DNA from: Paguma larvata
Taxonomy: Eukaryota; Chordata; Mammalia; Carnivora; Viverridae
Direction of reading: 5' to 3'
Assembly (NCBI GenBank): GCA_030068075.1
Contig: CM057841.1
Location: 51,129,030-51,193,029 of the forward strand
DNA: 64,000 nt
Part shown: positions 47,966 to 58,800 of the stretch, piece after piece
Numbering within the stretch: the stretch's first letter is position 1
Layout: each line of letters starts with the position of its first letter
Translations under genes and position numbers: made by a program
Notes under the pieces: generated by a model
Databases searched by the model: none
What the model was told of the DNA's origin: nothing
What the model saw: only the letters and a program-made list of their open reading frames with translations

Positions 47966-48552
47966 TGGGGACGGGTACACAGTGATCTTCTCGTGGTTGA
48001 AACAAACAAACAAACAAGACCGTTTTCTGCTACAGGATTCTTTTCTGACGCCTCTTTGGTGGCTGGAAATGGTGCGGGTGGTGAGAATTAGCCTTCGAAA
48101 GAAGCTGCTGGTGATGCCCCATAAAAAGCATCCGCGCGCTGACCCGGGGAGTCTGGAGTGAAAAAGACCCTGGTTTAGACTCTTCAGGGGAGTGAGTGGG
48201 ATTTCTCGTTTCCCGCTTCCCGAACCTTTCTGCCCTTCCAGCCTGTACCTGCGCTTTGGGAACCGGCCCCATTTCCCGTCCATCCCGCCTGCCCGCTCAG
48301 ATCCGTGCGAGAGGGGGCAACCTGGCCTCCGGGAGGCATCCTCCAGGCCCAGACGTTCGTCTCTGTCCATTTCCAGGCGCCGAGCCCGCGCCGTAAATAA
48401 CGAAGTACTGCGCGGGCCGCGGAGGACACGGCGTCCTCTCTGCGTGTTATATTCACGCGTCTTGGGCAGGTCTGGGCTCCGGGGCTGCGCTCAGGAGCCT
48501 GATTTGAGACTGGCTCTGGAACTGGAGTCGAGGCTTCGCTTGGGCAGGGAAG

Positions 48553-48606
48553 AGGGGCGGGGAGTTGGGGCGGGGAGAAGGGGGGAAAGGGGTGGGGCGG
48601 GCGGGG
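48553..48606 (+). promoter_or_regulatory. GC-box cluster in the VAT1L promoter
   Basis: Several GGGGCGG/GGGCGGG motifs occur within about 55 bases, 176-229 bases before the ATG. They are typical Sp/KLF family sites. The same run is a G-quadruplex candidate on the plus strand. Confidence 0.6.
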
Positions 48607-48781
48607 GCGCGGCTCTTGCGAGGATTACGGCGGAGGCTGTGGCCCTCCGCGCGGCTCGCCGAGGCTGCAGCCATTGCACAGCCGAGCATCCCACATTCAA
48701 CAGGAGGAACCCGCGGGAGACGAGCCCGAGCCCCCCGCGCCGCAGCCGCCGCAGCCCGTGCGCCCCGCGCCCCCGCGCGCC

Positions 48782-49011
48782 ATGGCCAAGGAAGGCGTGG
48801 AGAAGGCGGAGGAGACGGAGCAAATGATCGAGAAAGAGGCCGGCAAGGAGCCCGCCGAGGGCGGCGGCGGCTGCTCTCACCGCCTCGGGGACGCCCAGGA
48901 GATGCGCGCCGTGGTGCTGGCCGGCTTCGGGGGGCTCAACAAGCTGCGGGTCACCAGGAGGGCCATGCCCGAGCCGCAGGACGGCGAGCTCAAGATCCGC
49001 GTCAAAGCCTG
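48782..49011 (+). CDS. VAT1L: VAT1L first coding exon
   Basis: VAT1L is a VAT1-like member of the medium-chain dehydrogenase/reductase (quinone oxidoreductase-like) superfamily; its substrate is not established. The exon encodes 76 codons plus two bases. Residues 1-30 are a charged, low-complexity leader (MAKEGVEKAEETEQMIEKEA, then a Gly run at 27-30). From residue 41, MRAVVLAGFGGLNKLRV and PEPQDGELKIRVKA begin the GroES-like N-terminal domain. The start ATG has a strong context (GCGCGCCATGG), and the protein matches human VAT1L as I recall it; the frame is open upstream but I see no earlier in-frame ATG. The exon end is inferred: homology stops after Ala76 and the following Cys codon needs TG at 49010-49011. 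The intron would then begin GTCCAG, a weak donor. The remaining exons lie right of the window. Confidence 0.93.
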
Positions 49012-49384
49012 GTCCAGTATCCGCGGTTTTCTCGCTTTCTCTCTTTGAGCGCTCGGCGCTCCCGGGGCGGGGGTGGCGGAGCCTCGGGGCGGCCGCGGCG
49101 CGGGCCAGAGCGGCGGTGAGCGCCCCCTCTGCGCCCTCCCGCGGGTCCCAGAGCCTCCCGGCGGCCGGCGGCCGGCCGACGCTGGGGAGGATGCCGCGAG
49201 GTGGCCCTCGCCCTCTCTAAGCCGGATCTAGGGGTGACCGGAGCGGACTGTGAGCTCTGGGCGGGGAGGCACGGGGTGGGTGGTGGCGCCCAGCACCCGG
49301 GGTCTGCAAGATTGCGCGGCGGGGCTCTCCGTCGGGTAGGACAGCTCAGCTGCGGGAGGAGGGAGTTTGAGAACACGGTTAAAG

Positions 49385-49610
49385 AATAACGATAACCGTG
49401 GGATGACTGTGTACCAGCCGTCGCTTTTAGAGTTTTAGGTGTGCGATCGTATTTAATACTCCCTGGGACCCAATGAGTTAGGTACCGTCATTGTCCAGCG
49501 TTGCAAGTGAGGCAGCCAGGGTGCAGAAAGAGTGATTTGCCCAAGGGCTCCCTGCCGCCACTAACTAACTGACCTGGCTAGGGTTTGATACCCACTCTTT
49601 TTAAATATCT
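49385..49610 (-). mobile_element. MIR element, minus orientation
   Basis: 'CAATGAGTTAGGTACCGTCA', 'GCAAGTGAGGCAGCCAGGGT' and 'GATTTGCCCAAGGGCTCCCT' are in reverse MIR order, close behind the CpG island. Confidence 0.78.
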
Positions 49611-50519
49611 ATGCTGTGGTCCTTCTGGGTCTGGCGACCCAGAGAGGGCTGGGGAAGTGCGTTCTCCTTCCCCACTCCTGCACTCCCCTTCTCTGGCTCC
49701 CGGGTATGGGGAAAGGAACTGGGAAGCGGGAGGGGGTGGGGGTGACGTCCTGGGGCATCTGAGCCTGGTCAGATGCTCCCTCTTCCCCGCCAGGGTCTTC
49801 TCTTCTTTCGTGCTTTTCCGAAGAGGAAAAACAAACAACTGGTAATCTTCTCTCCCCGCGCCTCCCCGCCCCCGCCCCATCTCAAAAGGAGCTCACCAAT
49901 CTGAGTACCCTTCTAGTCCCCACTCCTCCTGGGGGAACTTCAGAGTTAGGCCCGGCTGGGATTCCCCCTGGAGTTCCTAAGCCTCTCTGTGTGCTGCCAC
50001 TCTGCACGCCATGATCCTTTCTCTGAAGTTCTGGGAGGGAGGGCTCAACCCAGAGGGTTCACTGGATCCAACCTCTGAGTCCTTCATGCGGCAGCGTGGA
50101 GAGCTCCCAGGGGGAACTTGCTCTCAGCACGGGGAGACGGACTTACCCTTTCTCCTGTCCCTGTTTTCAAGTCCCCAACAGACACCGCTGCCCCGAAAGC
50201 AGCAGGCAGCCTACCTGTCCCTAGGTTAAATCCCAGACCTGGACTCTGGGAACACAGGCAGAGGCAAGAAAACGCAAAGGAGATTCCTCTCCCAGGCGCT
50301 GCTCTTTGGGAGCAGGTGCAGGACTCACGCGGCAGGCTGGGAGGCAGCAGTCGAGAGAAGCAGGCACTGGTCTCTGACTCGCTCTTCCTATATAGTCGAC
50401 TCCAAACATGACTTTTGGGAATTCGGGGTAAGGGAAGAGGCTTTTGCAAACTGGGGGTCCTGTGCAGTTCGATTTTGTTAACTCTTGCGGAACCAAGCGA
50501 ATCGATCCCAGAAGGCAGA
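49611..50519. other. Unannotated VAT1L intron sequence
   Basis: Moderately GC-rich. No repeat family, gene or strong motif was recognised. Confidence 0.4.
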
Positions 50520-50640
50520 GCTGACGTCTGCCCTTTTCACCAATAAATCCCCAATGCCTAGCATAGTGCTTGGAACACAGGATGTCCAGCATCAGTTACC
50601 GCTGAGACTAAGTTATTGCTGAATGAATGGATTGAGAAAA
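50520..50640 (+). mobile_element. L2 3'-end fragment, plus orientation
   Basis: 'CCCCAATGCCTAGCATAGTG' and 'TTATTGCTGAATGAATGG' are the L2 3'-end words. Confidence 0.65.
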
Positions 50641-51044
50641 GACACTTGGACGGGGCTGGTAGAGTCATTATTTTTCTTCATTTGCTGGTGGAAGAACGTC
50701 TGGCTCATAAAACTAAAACTCTGTATTGGTAATTCTCCTTTCTCAACCACTGATTAGAATAGATGTGTGTTAGTATATATAAGTTATGACCCTTCATCCA
50801 AATCGGATTCTAGGGCTTTCTGTCAGAGGGTATGGTCAGAGAGTAAAAATGTCGAAGCTACTTTTGAAAGAAAAGAGCATCATTTGCAAAACAAATAGGT
50901 CTGGGTTCTCTAGTCTTATGCTAATTGCATAGAGGCTGATAGGAACTGAAGCACTTTGAAATAATAAATGTCAAGATGAAAGCCAGGAGATTGATTTTCA
51001 AAGCCAGATGCACAAGCCTGTTCTTTATTGGAGCTGCGCGCGTG

Positions 51045-51048
<4 letters not shown>

Positions 51049-51086
<38 letters not shown>
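51049..51086. repeat. (CA)n microsatellite
   Basis: About 38 bases of CA units, preceded by GCGCGCGTGCGTA, so the combined tract also alternates purine-pyrimidine. Confidence 0.96.
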
Positions 51087-51089
<3 letters not shown>

Positions 51090-51274
51090 GAATCATTGCA
51101 GATTCCCCACCCCAACCGTTCAGTAAGCCAACCAGACATGGGGGAACATTGGGATCCAGTATTGCAAAGGGCCCAGACTGATTTTCAAGCCGGAAGCAGA
51201 GCTAATCGGTTTCGCAAGGGGGGGATCGAAGGAGGTTTGTGGAGATTGCCCGCTGGCCTTTCCTCCTAACAGCG

Positions 51275-51470
51275 GGCTGGGATTGGCTGGCCAAAGATGC
51301 CCCCTGATTGTAAGGTTAGCCTTGGGAGCCGGGATGACTCAGTCTGTATTTTTATGAATCAGCTGATGGCTTCCTGGATGAAGGTCCCCCTTTTATGTGC
51401 TTTCTGTTTTTAATGGAAACCTTTTACCATCAAGTAGGATATGCTGTTTGCCTGGGAATACAGCGCAGTC
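51275..51470. promoter_or_regulatory. Candidate intronic regulatory element
   Basis: A repeat-free block with GATTGGCTGGCC (CCAAT/NFI-like), a TGACTCA AP-1 site at 51335-51341 and GAATCAGCTGATGG (E-box-like). Function is inferred from motifs only. Confidence 0.3.
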
Positions 51471-51599
51471 CATCTGAACTAGTATTATTCAGACCTTGAG
51501 TAAGTTTCCAAGTTGGTTCCTCCAGAGATTGCATGGGAACAGAAGAGGTACAGGGAAATGCATATTCGATCTCGTTTACCCCTTCTCATTTGTGGTGCA

Positions 51600-51700
51600 C
51601 GAAGATAGCTATTATAGTAGAGCAAATTGAGGCTTGGAGATATGGAGTAATTTGCTCAAAACATCACACATCAAACATCCAGCTAGGATCTGAATCTTCG
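51600..51700 (-). mobile_element. MIR fragment, minus orientation
   Basis: 'GAGCAAATTGAGGCTTGGAG' and 'AACATCCAGCTAGGATCTGA' follow reverse MIR order. Confidence 0.6.
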
Positions 51701-52904
51701 TCTGCTGTTTTCCTTTTATTCCATTTTCTCTCCCCCTGTGGAAGAGCCACAGGAGATGTGATTACCTCCCTGGACCTTTGGCAAGACAACGCAACCTTGC
51801 TTTCCTTCCTTTCTTCAATGAATAAGGCTCCTTTGATTTTTTTTTTTTTTATGTCTGACTTAAGAGAACATTCTCTGGCTATTCCCAAAGTAATATGGCT
51901 GTTCTCCCCATATGGAGACACGATGGCCAAATGCAGCTCAAAAAGAACCATTTTGGGGAGTGCAAGGGGGGAGGGATTCCGGAGTCTTCTGATTTGGTAC
52001 AAGAGCAGCGGCTCGGATGGGAAAACCGGTTCAGTCAACCCTTCCTTGAGCAGTTTACACAGCAAGGGATTTAAGTGGCCATGTGGAAACAGCACATGGC
52101 CTTTGGAAGAAGGATCTGAATGGCGGCCCGAGCCCTACCACGTTTTATCTGTGTGGACTCGGTGGGCACATCTCTGCTCCTCCAAGCTTGCCACGCCTCA
52201 AATGCAAAACACAGATCAGATGAACCTCATGTTACTGAGAGGATCAGATGCAAGAAAGAGCCCGGCACGAAAGAAGGAGTAGTTATTCTGACTGTTGCCA
52301 TCCCTGTTTTCATATCTGTGCCTGTATGCCTTGATTTCTTTGATAACTTGGAGGCCGTCATTTTAATCGCGTATTTATTATAGGCAATGTCAGGTCAGAT
52401 TTGCTCTTGATAAAGCGTGAGACCTTCCTAGACAGGAGTCCCGGCCCTGCCTCTTGCTAACCATAGGTCATGGGTCTTGCCCCCTAGAGGGAGAGCCTGA
52501 GACAAAGGTGCTCTCCTAAGTGGTTGACTGAGGGGGTGCTTTTGGGGAGATGGGAATAAGGGGAGCAGGACAAGGAAGGAGCTAAGCAAGGATTTCATCT
52601 CCCCTGCGTCCCACCAGGAGTTCTGGGCATGAATTACACCTTAGAGTCAATCTGGCCTTGAAGCAATGGGGGAAGCCTTTGTGCTCCCCACACCCCCCAG
52701 CTCCCTGTTGTCAGTCAGGTCCAGGCTATGGGATGCCTTCTGAGTGGGGGCATGGAGCCTCTCAGGCAACGATGAGTTCTGTTTGAATGCTTGTTCCTCT
52801 GGAAGTGGGAAGTGGGTTAGCGGACTGCACTAAGCCGAGAGCGTCCGGCACTCCCAGCAGCCCAGGGGATGGGTGTGCTGCCCAGGCAAAAGGGATCTGA
52901 CTGT
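51701..52904. other. Unannotated VAT1L intron sequence
   Basis: It contains the rest of a 249-codon open frame that begins at 51533, which I do not regard as a gene. A T run lies at 51838-51850. MIR-like words occur near 52400-52480. Confidence 0.4.
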
Positions 52905-53110
52905 GGCACAGACCTCGCCCTCTATACTGGCTGACCTTGAATGTGTTTCTTCTCTAAACTTGAGCTTCTTGGTCTACAGAATGGAGATAATAATAGCACT
53001 TCCCTTTACAGTGTTATAATGGAGTTTAAATGAGATATGGTATATAAAGCTCTTTTTGGTGATGCCTAGTGTATGCAAGTGGTCAATAAATGGTAGCTAT
53101 TATTGCACTA
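52905..53110 (+). mobile_element. MIR element, plus orientation
   Basis: 'TGACCTTGAATGTGTTTCTT', 'AGAATGGAGATAATAATAGC' and 'AAGTGGTCAATAAATGGTAG' run in MIR order to the 3' end. Confidence 0.87.
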
Positions 53111-53674
53111 TTATTCTTGGTTTCCATAGCTACCGTCTATAGTGTATCATTCAAACTGGAACTTTTGGGGGTGTTAAAGGGTCAGTATTCATAGTTACCC
53201 TGAGACAGCAGGAGCAGACTGAACTGTTCTAGGCAAACTAGGGAACATGGCGCCCCCCACCCCAACTGCTAGGGGTCCAGTCTCTGCCTTTGATTCCAGA
53301 AGTCTTGTCACAGGGGGGCTTTTGTTAGACAGGAGCTGGGAGGATTTGAGGGCGAGGGTCTCCAGGCTGGGCTGCGGAAATATATTTAAGTGGCCATTAA
53401 CAAGCCTTGTCTCTGGTTTGTGGCTCAAATTGGCTTGTGATGGAGAGGCACTAATGGATTGGGGACATATATTTTCCCAGACTGATTTACAGAGAGAGGC
53501 CATGCGGCCTCTCTGCTAGAGAGAGCAGTTGGATGAAAAATGGTCCCAGCCGGTCATGGCCGCATCGGCTGATCTGAAAGTGGGCGGGGGGCAGGCCACG
53601 CGAAAGGAGAGCCAACACACGGCAGGCTTCCACACGTCATGGGGGTGGAGTGCACTGAGCTAGGGGAGGGAACC

Positions 53675-53860
53675 AACAGTTACTCAGCACTCGTTAAGAG
53701 CCAGGAACCGAGTTGGCTGCTCTGTACTTCGTTTCGTTTTGTCCTAATGACAACTCAACACCATCGCTATTACTGTCTCCATTTTAAAGTTGGGAACCTG
53801 ACATTCAGAGACACGTTACGATCACAGACTGCCACGTGGAAAAGCAGCGTAAAAGTCAAG
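53675..53860 (-). mobile_element. MIR element, minus orientation
   Basis: 'ACTCAGCACTCGTTAAGAGC', 'TGTCTCCATTTTAAAGTTGG' and 'GATCACAGACTGCCACGTGG' are reverse MIR features, within the 303-codon open frame. Confidence 0.7.
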
Positions 53861-55069
53861 TCGGCTTTGTTCCTGGGCTCTTTCCATTCGGGAAGATCAG
53901 AGAGAGTCAGTGACAAAGGCTCAAGAGGGGAAGCACAGAGAGACAGTCAGGGACCAAGAGGTAGAGAGAGGCAGACAGACACGAAGACTGGAATCAGGAA
54001 TACAAAGAACCATGAATGCATTTCACTGATTGGAAGTATAACGGATAAGGCGCAAAATGGCACAGTGCCATCTTGCCCCCCGCCCCCAAGATGGCCTTTC
54101 GTGTTTCTAAACCACCCCTGCTTTCCCTCCAGCGCTGACGTACAAGACTCTTTGGAGATCTACTTAAGATCAGATTGCTATGACTGTGGAGCCAGAATAC
54201 CCATGCTGATGGAACACAATCACCACTCCTTGGATCCACTCAAGACATTCAAGTTTCTCCCTCTGCCTCCTTTGCCTCGACTGGGCCATTGCTACATTGG
54301 CAACTTGACTGTAGAATATCCCAAAACAACACAGCCTGAAACTGTCACTGATAAGGCCAATCTGATGAAATATGGCCAATATTATCTTTCCTCCGTTGAT
54401 TCAAATAAACAAATGGAGTGTAGGAGGTTAAGTGACACCAGTGTTTATAAAACTGAGAAATTGCATGGAGGCTCTCTAATACCCAAGCCAGAAAGCCACT
54501 CTGCCATGATGATTGGAACAAAGTGTTCTGAATTCCTTTGTATTGGATAGAGATATTAGGGTTTGACAGGAAAGGATGATTCTGTGCTGACTCACATTGA
54601 GCCCCACGTGGCGATGAGGAGATAGAGATGCTACTTCGGGGACCTTATTTATTCATGAAAATTGGCATTTCCCCTTTAACTGTGTCCTCCCCGGTGAGGG
54701 CTGGGCATGGTGACTATGTCTTCTCTTCATCCAATAACGGAATGGACTTCTTCCTTCCCCAGCAATTGGAGGAAGAGAAGAAGCCCAGAATCAGTGCTTC
54801 TTCTATTTCAAAGACAAAGGAAGCATAGGACACTGGACATAGAGTAGGTTCCCATCAACAGCAGCCTGATCTTAATGATATCAGCACTAGTCTGAAACCA
54901 ACGGCAGGCGGCCCATGACGCGCAAAGGCAGTGATGACTGCTAATTACGCGCATCCTACCCTTCACTTGTCTTTGCAGCCACGAAACTCATCCTTCTCCA
55001 GTTTACATCAGACCCTTAGAACCCCATGAGGTTATCATGCTTCCTTTCTAAGAGAACTGAAGTGGAAGT
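53861..55069. other. Unannotated VAT1L intron sequence
   Basis: A long open frame (53639-54550, see findings) covers the left half. I recognise no domain in it. No repeat is assigned to the rest. Confidence 0.35.
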
Positions 55070-55260
55070 AGCGAGAAGCCACGACAGATCTGAGTTCAGA
55101 CCCTAACTGGATGTCACCATAGCTGTGTGGTCTTAAGCAAATAGTACCTTCAACGTGCCCATAGCCTCGCTTTGGTAATTATACACACTTTTTGGTGTTG
55201 TTATGAAGACTGCTAGTCCTGACTTCTCCTTGCACATAGTAGGTGCTCAAAAAAGGTTAT
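55070..55260 (+). mobile_element. MIR element, plus orientation
   Basis: 'CTGAGTTCAGACCCTAACTG', 'AGCTGTGTGGTCTTAAGCAA', 'GTTGTTATGAAGACTG' and 'CATAGTAGGTGCTCAAAAAA' follow MIR order. Confidence 0.8.
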
Positions 55261-56179
55261 TTCTTTCCTTAGTTCCTGAGGCTGTAAAAGATGGGCAGGA
55301 ACTTGATGCCACCCTCTGGTCACTGGTCCTGCTCTTCCACTGCCAAACTACACTAGCACCAGGGAGAAGGGTGCTGGCTTTTGAACCTTATTCCCAGGGT
55401 TGGAATGGATTTGGACTGGCCTATTGGTACCCTCACACCCGCCCTCATTGGAGGAATCAAAATCCCACCACCTTTGGGCACATCACTGACATCCAATGCT
55501 GACAACAGAGGTCACCCAGGCGTGGGGTAACGGTACCCCACGGACCCCAAATTCTTGGCACTCCTCTTAATAGGGATCTTTTTTGGCATCTCGGCATTTA
55601 TCATAGAAGAAAAAGTTTAATTAGAAACAAGAAGAGTCTCTTCACGGGAAAAGGGTAGCAGGCGTGTAATCTCAAATTAGTTTGATTCCTCTGTGTGTGA
55701 TCTCACACAGAAAATTGGTTGGAGCCATGGTATTAAAATGAGTAAATTTAATGTTCGAAGGCCCAGGAGACAAAATTTATGCTTCAGTGAAAGAGGCTAT
55801 TTCATCCTTGAATGTGATATTTTCTTGATGGAAAGATGCAGGGGGCTTGTGTCCTCAATCTCATTCTGCCGGTGACCCTTGATCCCTCAGCGAAGCCTCA
55901 CCCTGATCTTTGTTCTGGAGCCGGGGCCGTGCTAAACCGTGCTTTCCTGGACCGAATGCCCTCAGGAAGTAGAACCGATGGGGCCCTCTTACTCCCAACT
56001 TGTCTAAACGGCTGTAGTCCACAGAGCTCAATGCGGGATAATAGAGTCTTCAGTGAAGGGAATGATAATGCTTCATTTCTTGGGCTGGCATTGACGACAC
56101 ACCCAGATGGGATCGGGGGACGTGTGCTTTTTGGTTGTAAAATAGTTAATGTTTGGAATGAAACAGACCTGTCCATTTT
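55261..56179. other. Unannotated VAT1L intron sequence
   Basis: No repeat or gene recognised. Confidence 0.4.
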
Positions 56180-56275
56180 AGCACCCTGTCTAACCTTAGG
56201 GAAATGACTTAGTCTTCTGTTACCTCAGGTTGCTCATCTGTACTATGGGTACCATTATAGTACTCACGGGGTAAT

Positions 56276-56307
<32 letters not shown>

Positions 56308-56370
56308 GATAAAAAGAGATAACATGTCTAAAGTATCTAGCAATGATGTTGGCATTTTAATATTTGACGA
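56180..56370 (+). mobile_element. MIR element with embedded GT microsatellite
   Basis: 'GTCTAACCTTAGGGAAATGA', 'GGTTGCTCATCTGTACTATG' and 'ACATGTCTAAAGTATCTAGC' follow MIR order. A GT run of about 26 bases (56275-56300) interrupts it. Confidence 0.78.
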
Positions 56371-58084
56371 ATGAATGAGGTCCTTGTTATATAGTATATG
56401 TTTAATATATGTTAATGATAGGGAGAAGAGGCAAAGAAACAGAACTTTAAAAAGTCCGTACTTTACATAAAGTTTTCTGGATAGAGTCCCTATTCAGACT
56501 CCAAAGCGTACAAAACTCCGACATCCAGAGTAGCCCACACAGGATGTGCCATCATGCCATGACATACACAAAACGATTCAGATGAATTCCTGAAGGAACA
56601 AGAGAGGAAACGGAGGCAAAATGTCTTGAATTCCCACTGTGGGCCGGAAGCCAGGCTAAGCACAGAGATCTTCAGAAAGAAGACCCGTCGCTTCTGCCCT
56701 GACTTCTCTTTTCTTTATCTCAGCCGGGCGGACCATCATGACGAAGCTGTCTCTGGACTTCTAGGCTCTTCCCTCTCCTTTCCCTTCCATCTTTTGTCTT
56801 CTCCCATGAGTTAGCTTCATGTTTTCCTCCTGCAATGAGCTTCCTTCCGGAGACCAGGAGAGATGGTGGCCTTTCACCCCAGCTGCCTTGTGCGAGGTGA
56901 GCGAGCCCCAGGAGAGAACTTTTTTCTCCCAATTCTCATACATCAAGGAAGAAATCTTAATGGCCCTCCATGAATCACATATCAGCCTCTGGATCTCTCT
57001 TTCTCTGTCTCTCTCTGTCTGGCCCCAGGAGGTAAGGTGCTGTGATTGTATCTCATGCCCCCCCCACCCTGACCTACAAGAATGGGACACCCTGATTGAC
57101 TGCCCTACTAGGAACACATGAAGTGTGTATGCGTGTGTGTGTGTGTGTGTTAGGGGATGGGAACATACTCTAAAGGGAATGGAGGGCAGTTACCAGAAGA
57201 TAGGGGTAAGAGACACACCAAACCGAGCAAAATGGCAGCCATCATTGGTCATGGGAGACTGTTGTTCATCACAAAAAGGGAAGAATCAGAGAGGGGGCTG
57301 GGGAAGGCACTCCATTCCCTATCCTGGGACATTACATTCTCAGCACAAAATTGTTGAATCATATTAAATGGCATATATATAATATTTCAACTTTGAGGCC
57401 CATTGTCTTTTAAAGTTATTTGGTAATCTTGGAAATTCTAGAAAGTGTCTCTGTTATCATTTCACTGGTGAACACCAAGCCTGGGGGTCGGTTAACAGTA
57501 GGTACTCAGTAAATGTTGGGGGAATGAGCGAATACATTACTGACTTTCCCCCAAATGTTACATGGACATTTCTACAAAAGTTGCCTCATCATTTGTAAAT
57601 ACCAACAGTATTTATTTTTCTGTCACGGGCGGTAGCTGGTCCACACCCGTGGGACTTCAGGACCCCTCTGTCACCTCGGCTTCCTCTGACAAGAGGTGCG
57701 TATCTCTCCAGCTCGCGGGTCTTTTCATGGAGACGTAAGAGGACACCACAGGAGCTATGTTTTCAGACAGTTTTACCTCTCCGTCATACAATCTGTTCTC
57801 TCGGAGCTGGATGTTCACTTTTTGAATTCTCTAATCACTACTTTCCCCCGGCTGGGAAATGCGGGTCTCTGACTTCTCAGGATGCTCTGTAATTTTCTCC
57901 TTATTGACATCCCGCTGCACCAAGTGCTGGAGGCCAGGGATCTTGGAGACAACCCACCGTGCTACATCTGGGGCTTGGTACTCCGTGATTCCGGGAGCAC
58001 GTACTCAAGCATTCCTGCAATGCGTGTCTACCTGGGGACCCAGGCCCCAGCAGCCTGCATGCTAAAATGAGTTTTAACTAAACT
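56371..58084. other. Unannotated VAT1L intron sequence
   Basis: It holds a GT microsatellite at about 57123-57150 and an L2/MIR-like 3' word near 57495 (GTAGGTACTCAGTAAATG). The rest is unassigned. Confidence 0.4.
57123..57150. repeat. (GT)n microsatellite
   Basis: About 28 bases of GT units with an A and a C interruption. Confidence 0.9.
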
Positions 58085-58200
58085 AAACCTACTGTGGTCA
58101 TCATTTCACCATATACATATATATCACACCCTTATGTTGTACATGTTAACCTAATGCAATGTTATAGGTCAGTGATAGCTCAGGAACACTGAAATAAATA
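58085..58200 (+). mobile_element. L1 3'-tail fragment, plus orientation
   Basis: 'CATTTCACCATATACATATA' and 'TTATGTTGTACATGTTAACC' with 'CAATGTTATAGGTCAGTGAT' resemble an L1 3' terminus. Confidence 0.55.
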
Positions 58201-58609
58201 CGTATTTCAAACTACTGGGGGAGAAAACCCACTCTTTTAAAACAAACGGTATGTCCACGACTCTGTTCCGACCTTCCTTGGTAGGTATTCAGGACCCTCC
58301 TCTTTCAAAATCAGCCAGGTGGGTGCAAGGGTTTCCAGGGGGTGTTGCCCTGACACTCAGAAACAGTTCTCCTGGTTGCCCCATTGATTGTGACCCCCTG
58401 CTATTGTCCTGTCCTGCCCCTCCTACCATACGCTGGAGCCATGCAGCCAAGTTTCCCCATTTCCTCTCCATCCCAGGGGGTGCGGCCCTCCCCTTAGGCT
58501 GTGGCACCCTTTCTACTCCATGTAGGTTATAAGCGACATATGCCACATTTTGTACGCATGCCCCTGCTCTTCGGAGCCAATAAATGTAGCACTCTTTCGT
58601 TAATTACTC

Positions 58610-58800
58610 ATCATCACTATTATCATCATGACCCTTACTGAGTACTTATGTTAAGTGTTTTATAGGAATTTCTAGGGTACCAAACATTTCGCAGATGAAG
58701 ACACAGGATCGAAGCAGTGAGGGAACTTGCCAAAGACCACGCAGTAATGAGATACAGAGAGCTGATGTTGACTGAGCCCGCGTCTCTCTCCAGGGCTTCA
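58610..58800 (-). mobile_element. MIR element, minus orientation
   Basis: 'CCTTACTGAGTACTTATGTT', 'GCAGATGAAGACACAGGATC' and 'AACTTGCCAAAGACCACGCA' follow reverse MIR order. Confidence 0.8.

Larger units (their letters stand above)
8516..48189. other. Intergenic region between NUDT7 and VAT1L
   Basis: Roughly 40 kb with no supported gene. Its content is SINEs, MIR, L2, L1, LTR and DNA-transposon remnants, simple repeats and unique sequence, listed separately where recognised. Confidence 0.7.
48190..49370 (+). promoter_or_regulatory. CpG island at the VAT1L promoter and first exon
   Basis: CpG density rises sharply here against AT-richer flanks and covers the putative promoter, 5' UTR, exon 1 and start of intron 1. 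I see no clear TATA box. The transcription start cannot be fixed from sequence. Boundaries are estimated by eye. Confidence 0.85.

Noticed and set aside
47277..48161. 294-codon open frame upstream of VAT1L
   Set aside because: It runs through L2, MIR and the GT/GC tract, which contains no stops in any frame. No protein resemblance.
48674..48781. N-terminal extension of VAT1L in the same open frame
   Set aside because: The upstream frame is open, but begins at TTG with no ATG before 48782, and the 48782 ATG has a strong context and matches the known N-terminus.
49017..49022. U12-type donor GTATCC for VAT1L exon 1
   Set aside because: Using it would replace the conserved Cys-Gly after Ala76 with Trp-Ser. 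Kept only as part of a finding.
48192..49119. Long overlapping frames in the VAT1L CpG island (211 and 184 codons)
   Set aside because: GC-rich DNA has few stop codons. Only the frame from 48782 matches VAT1L.
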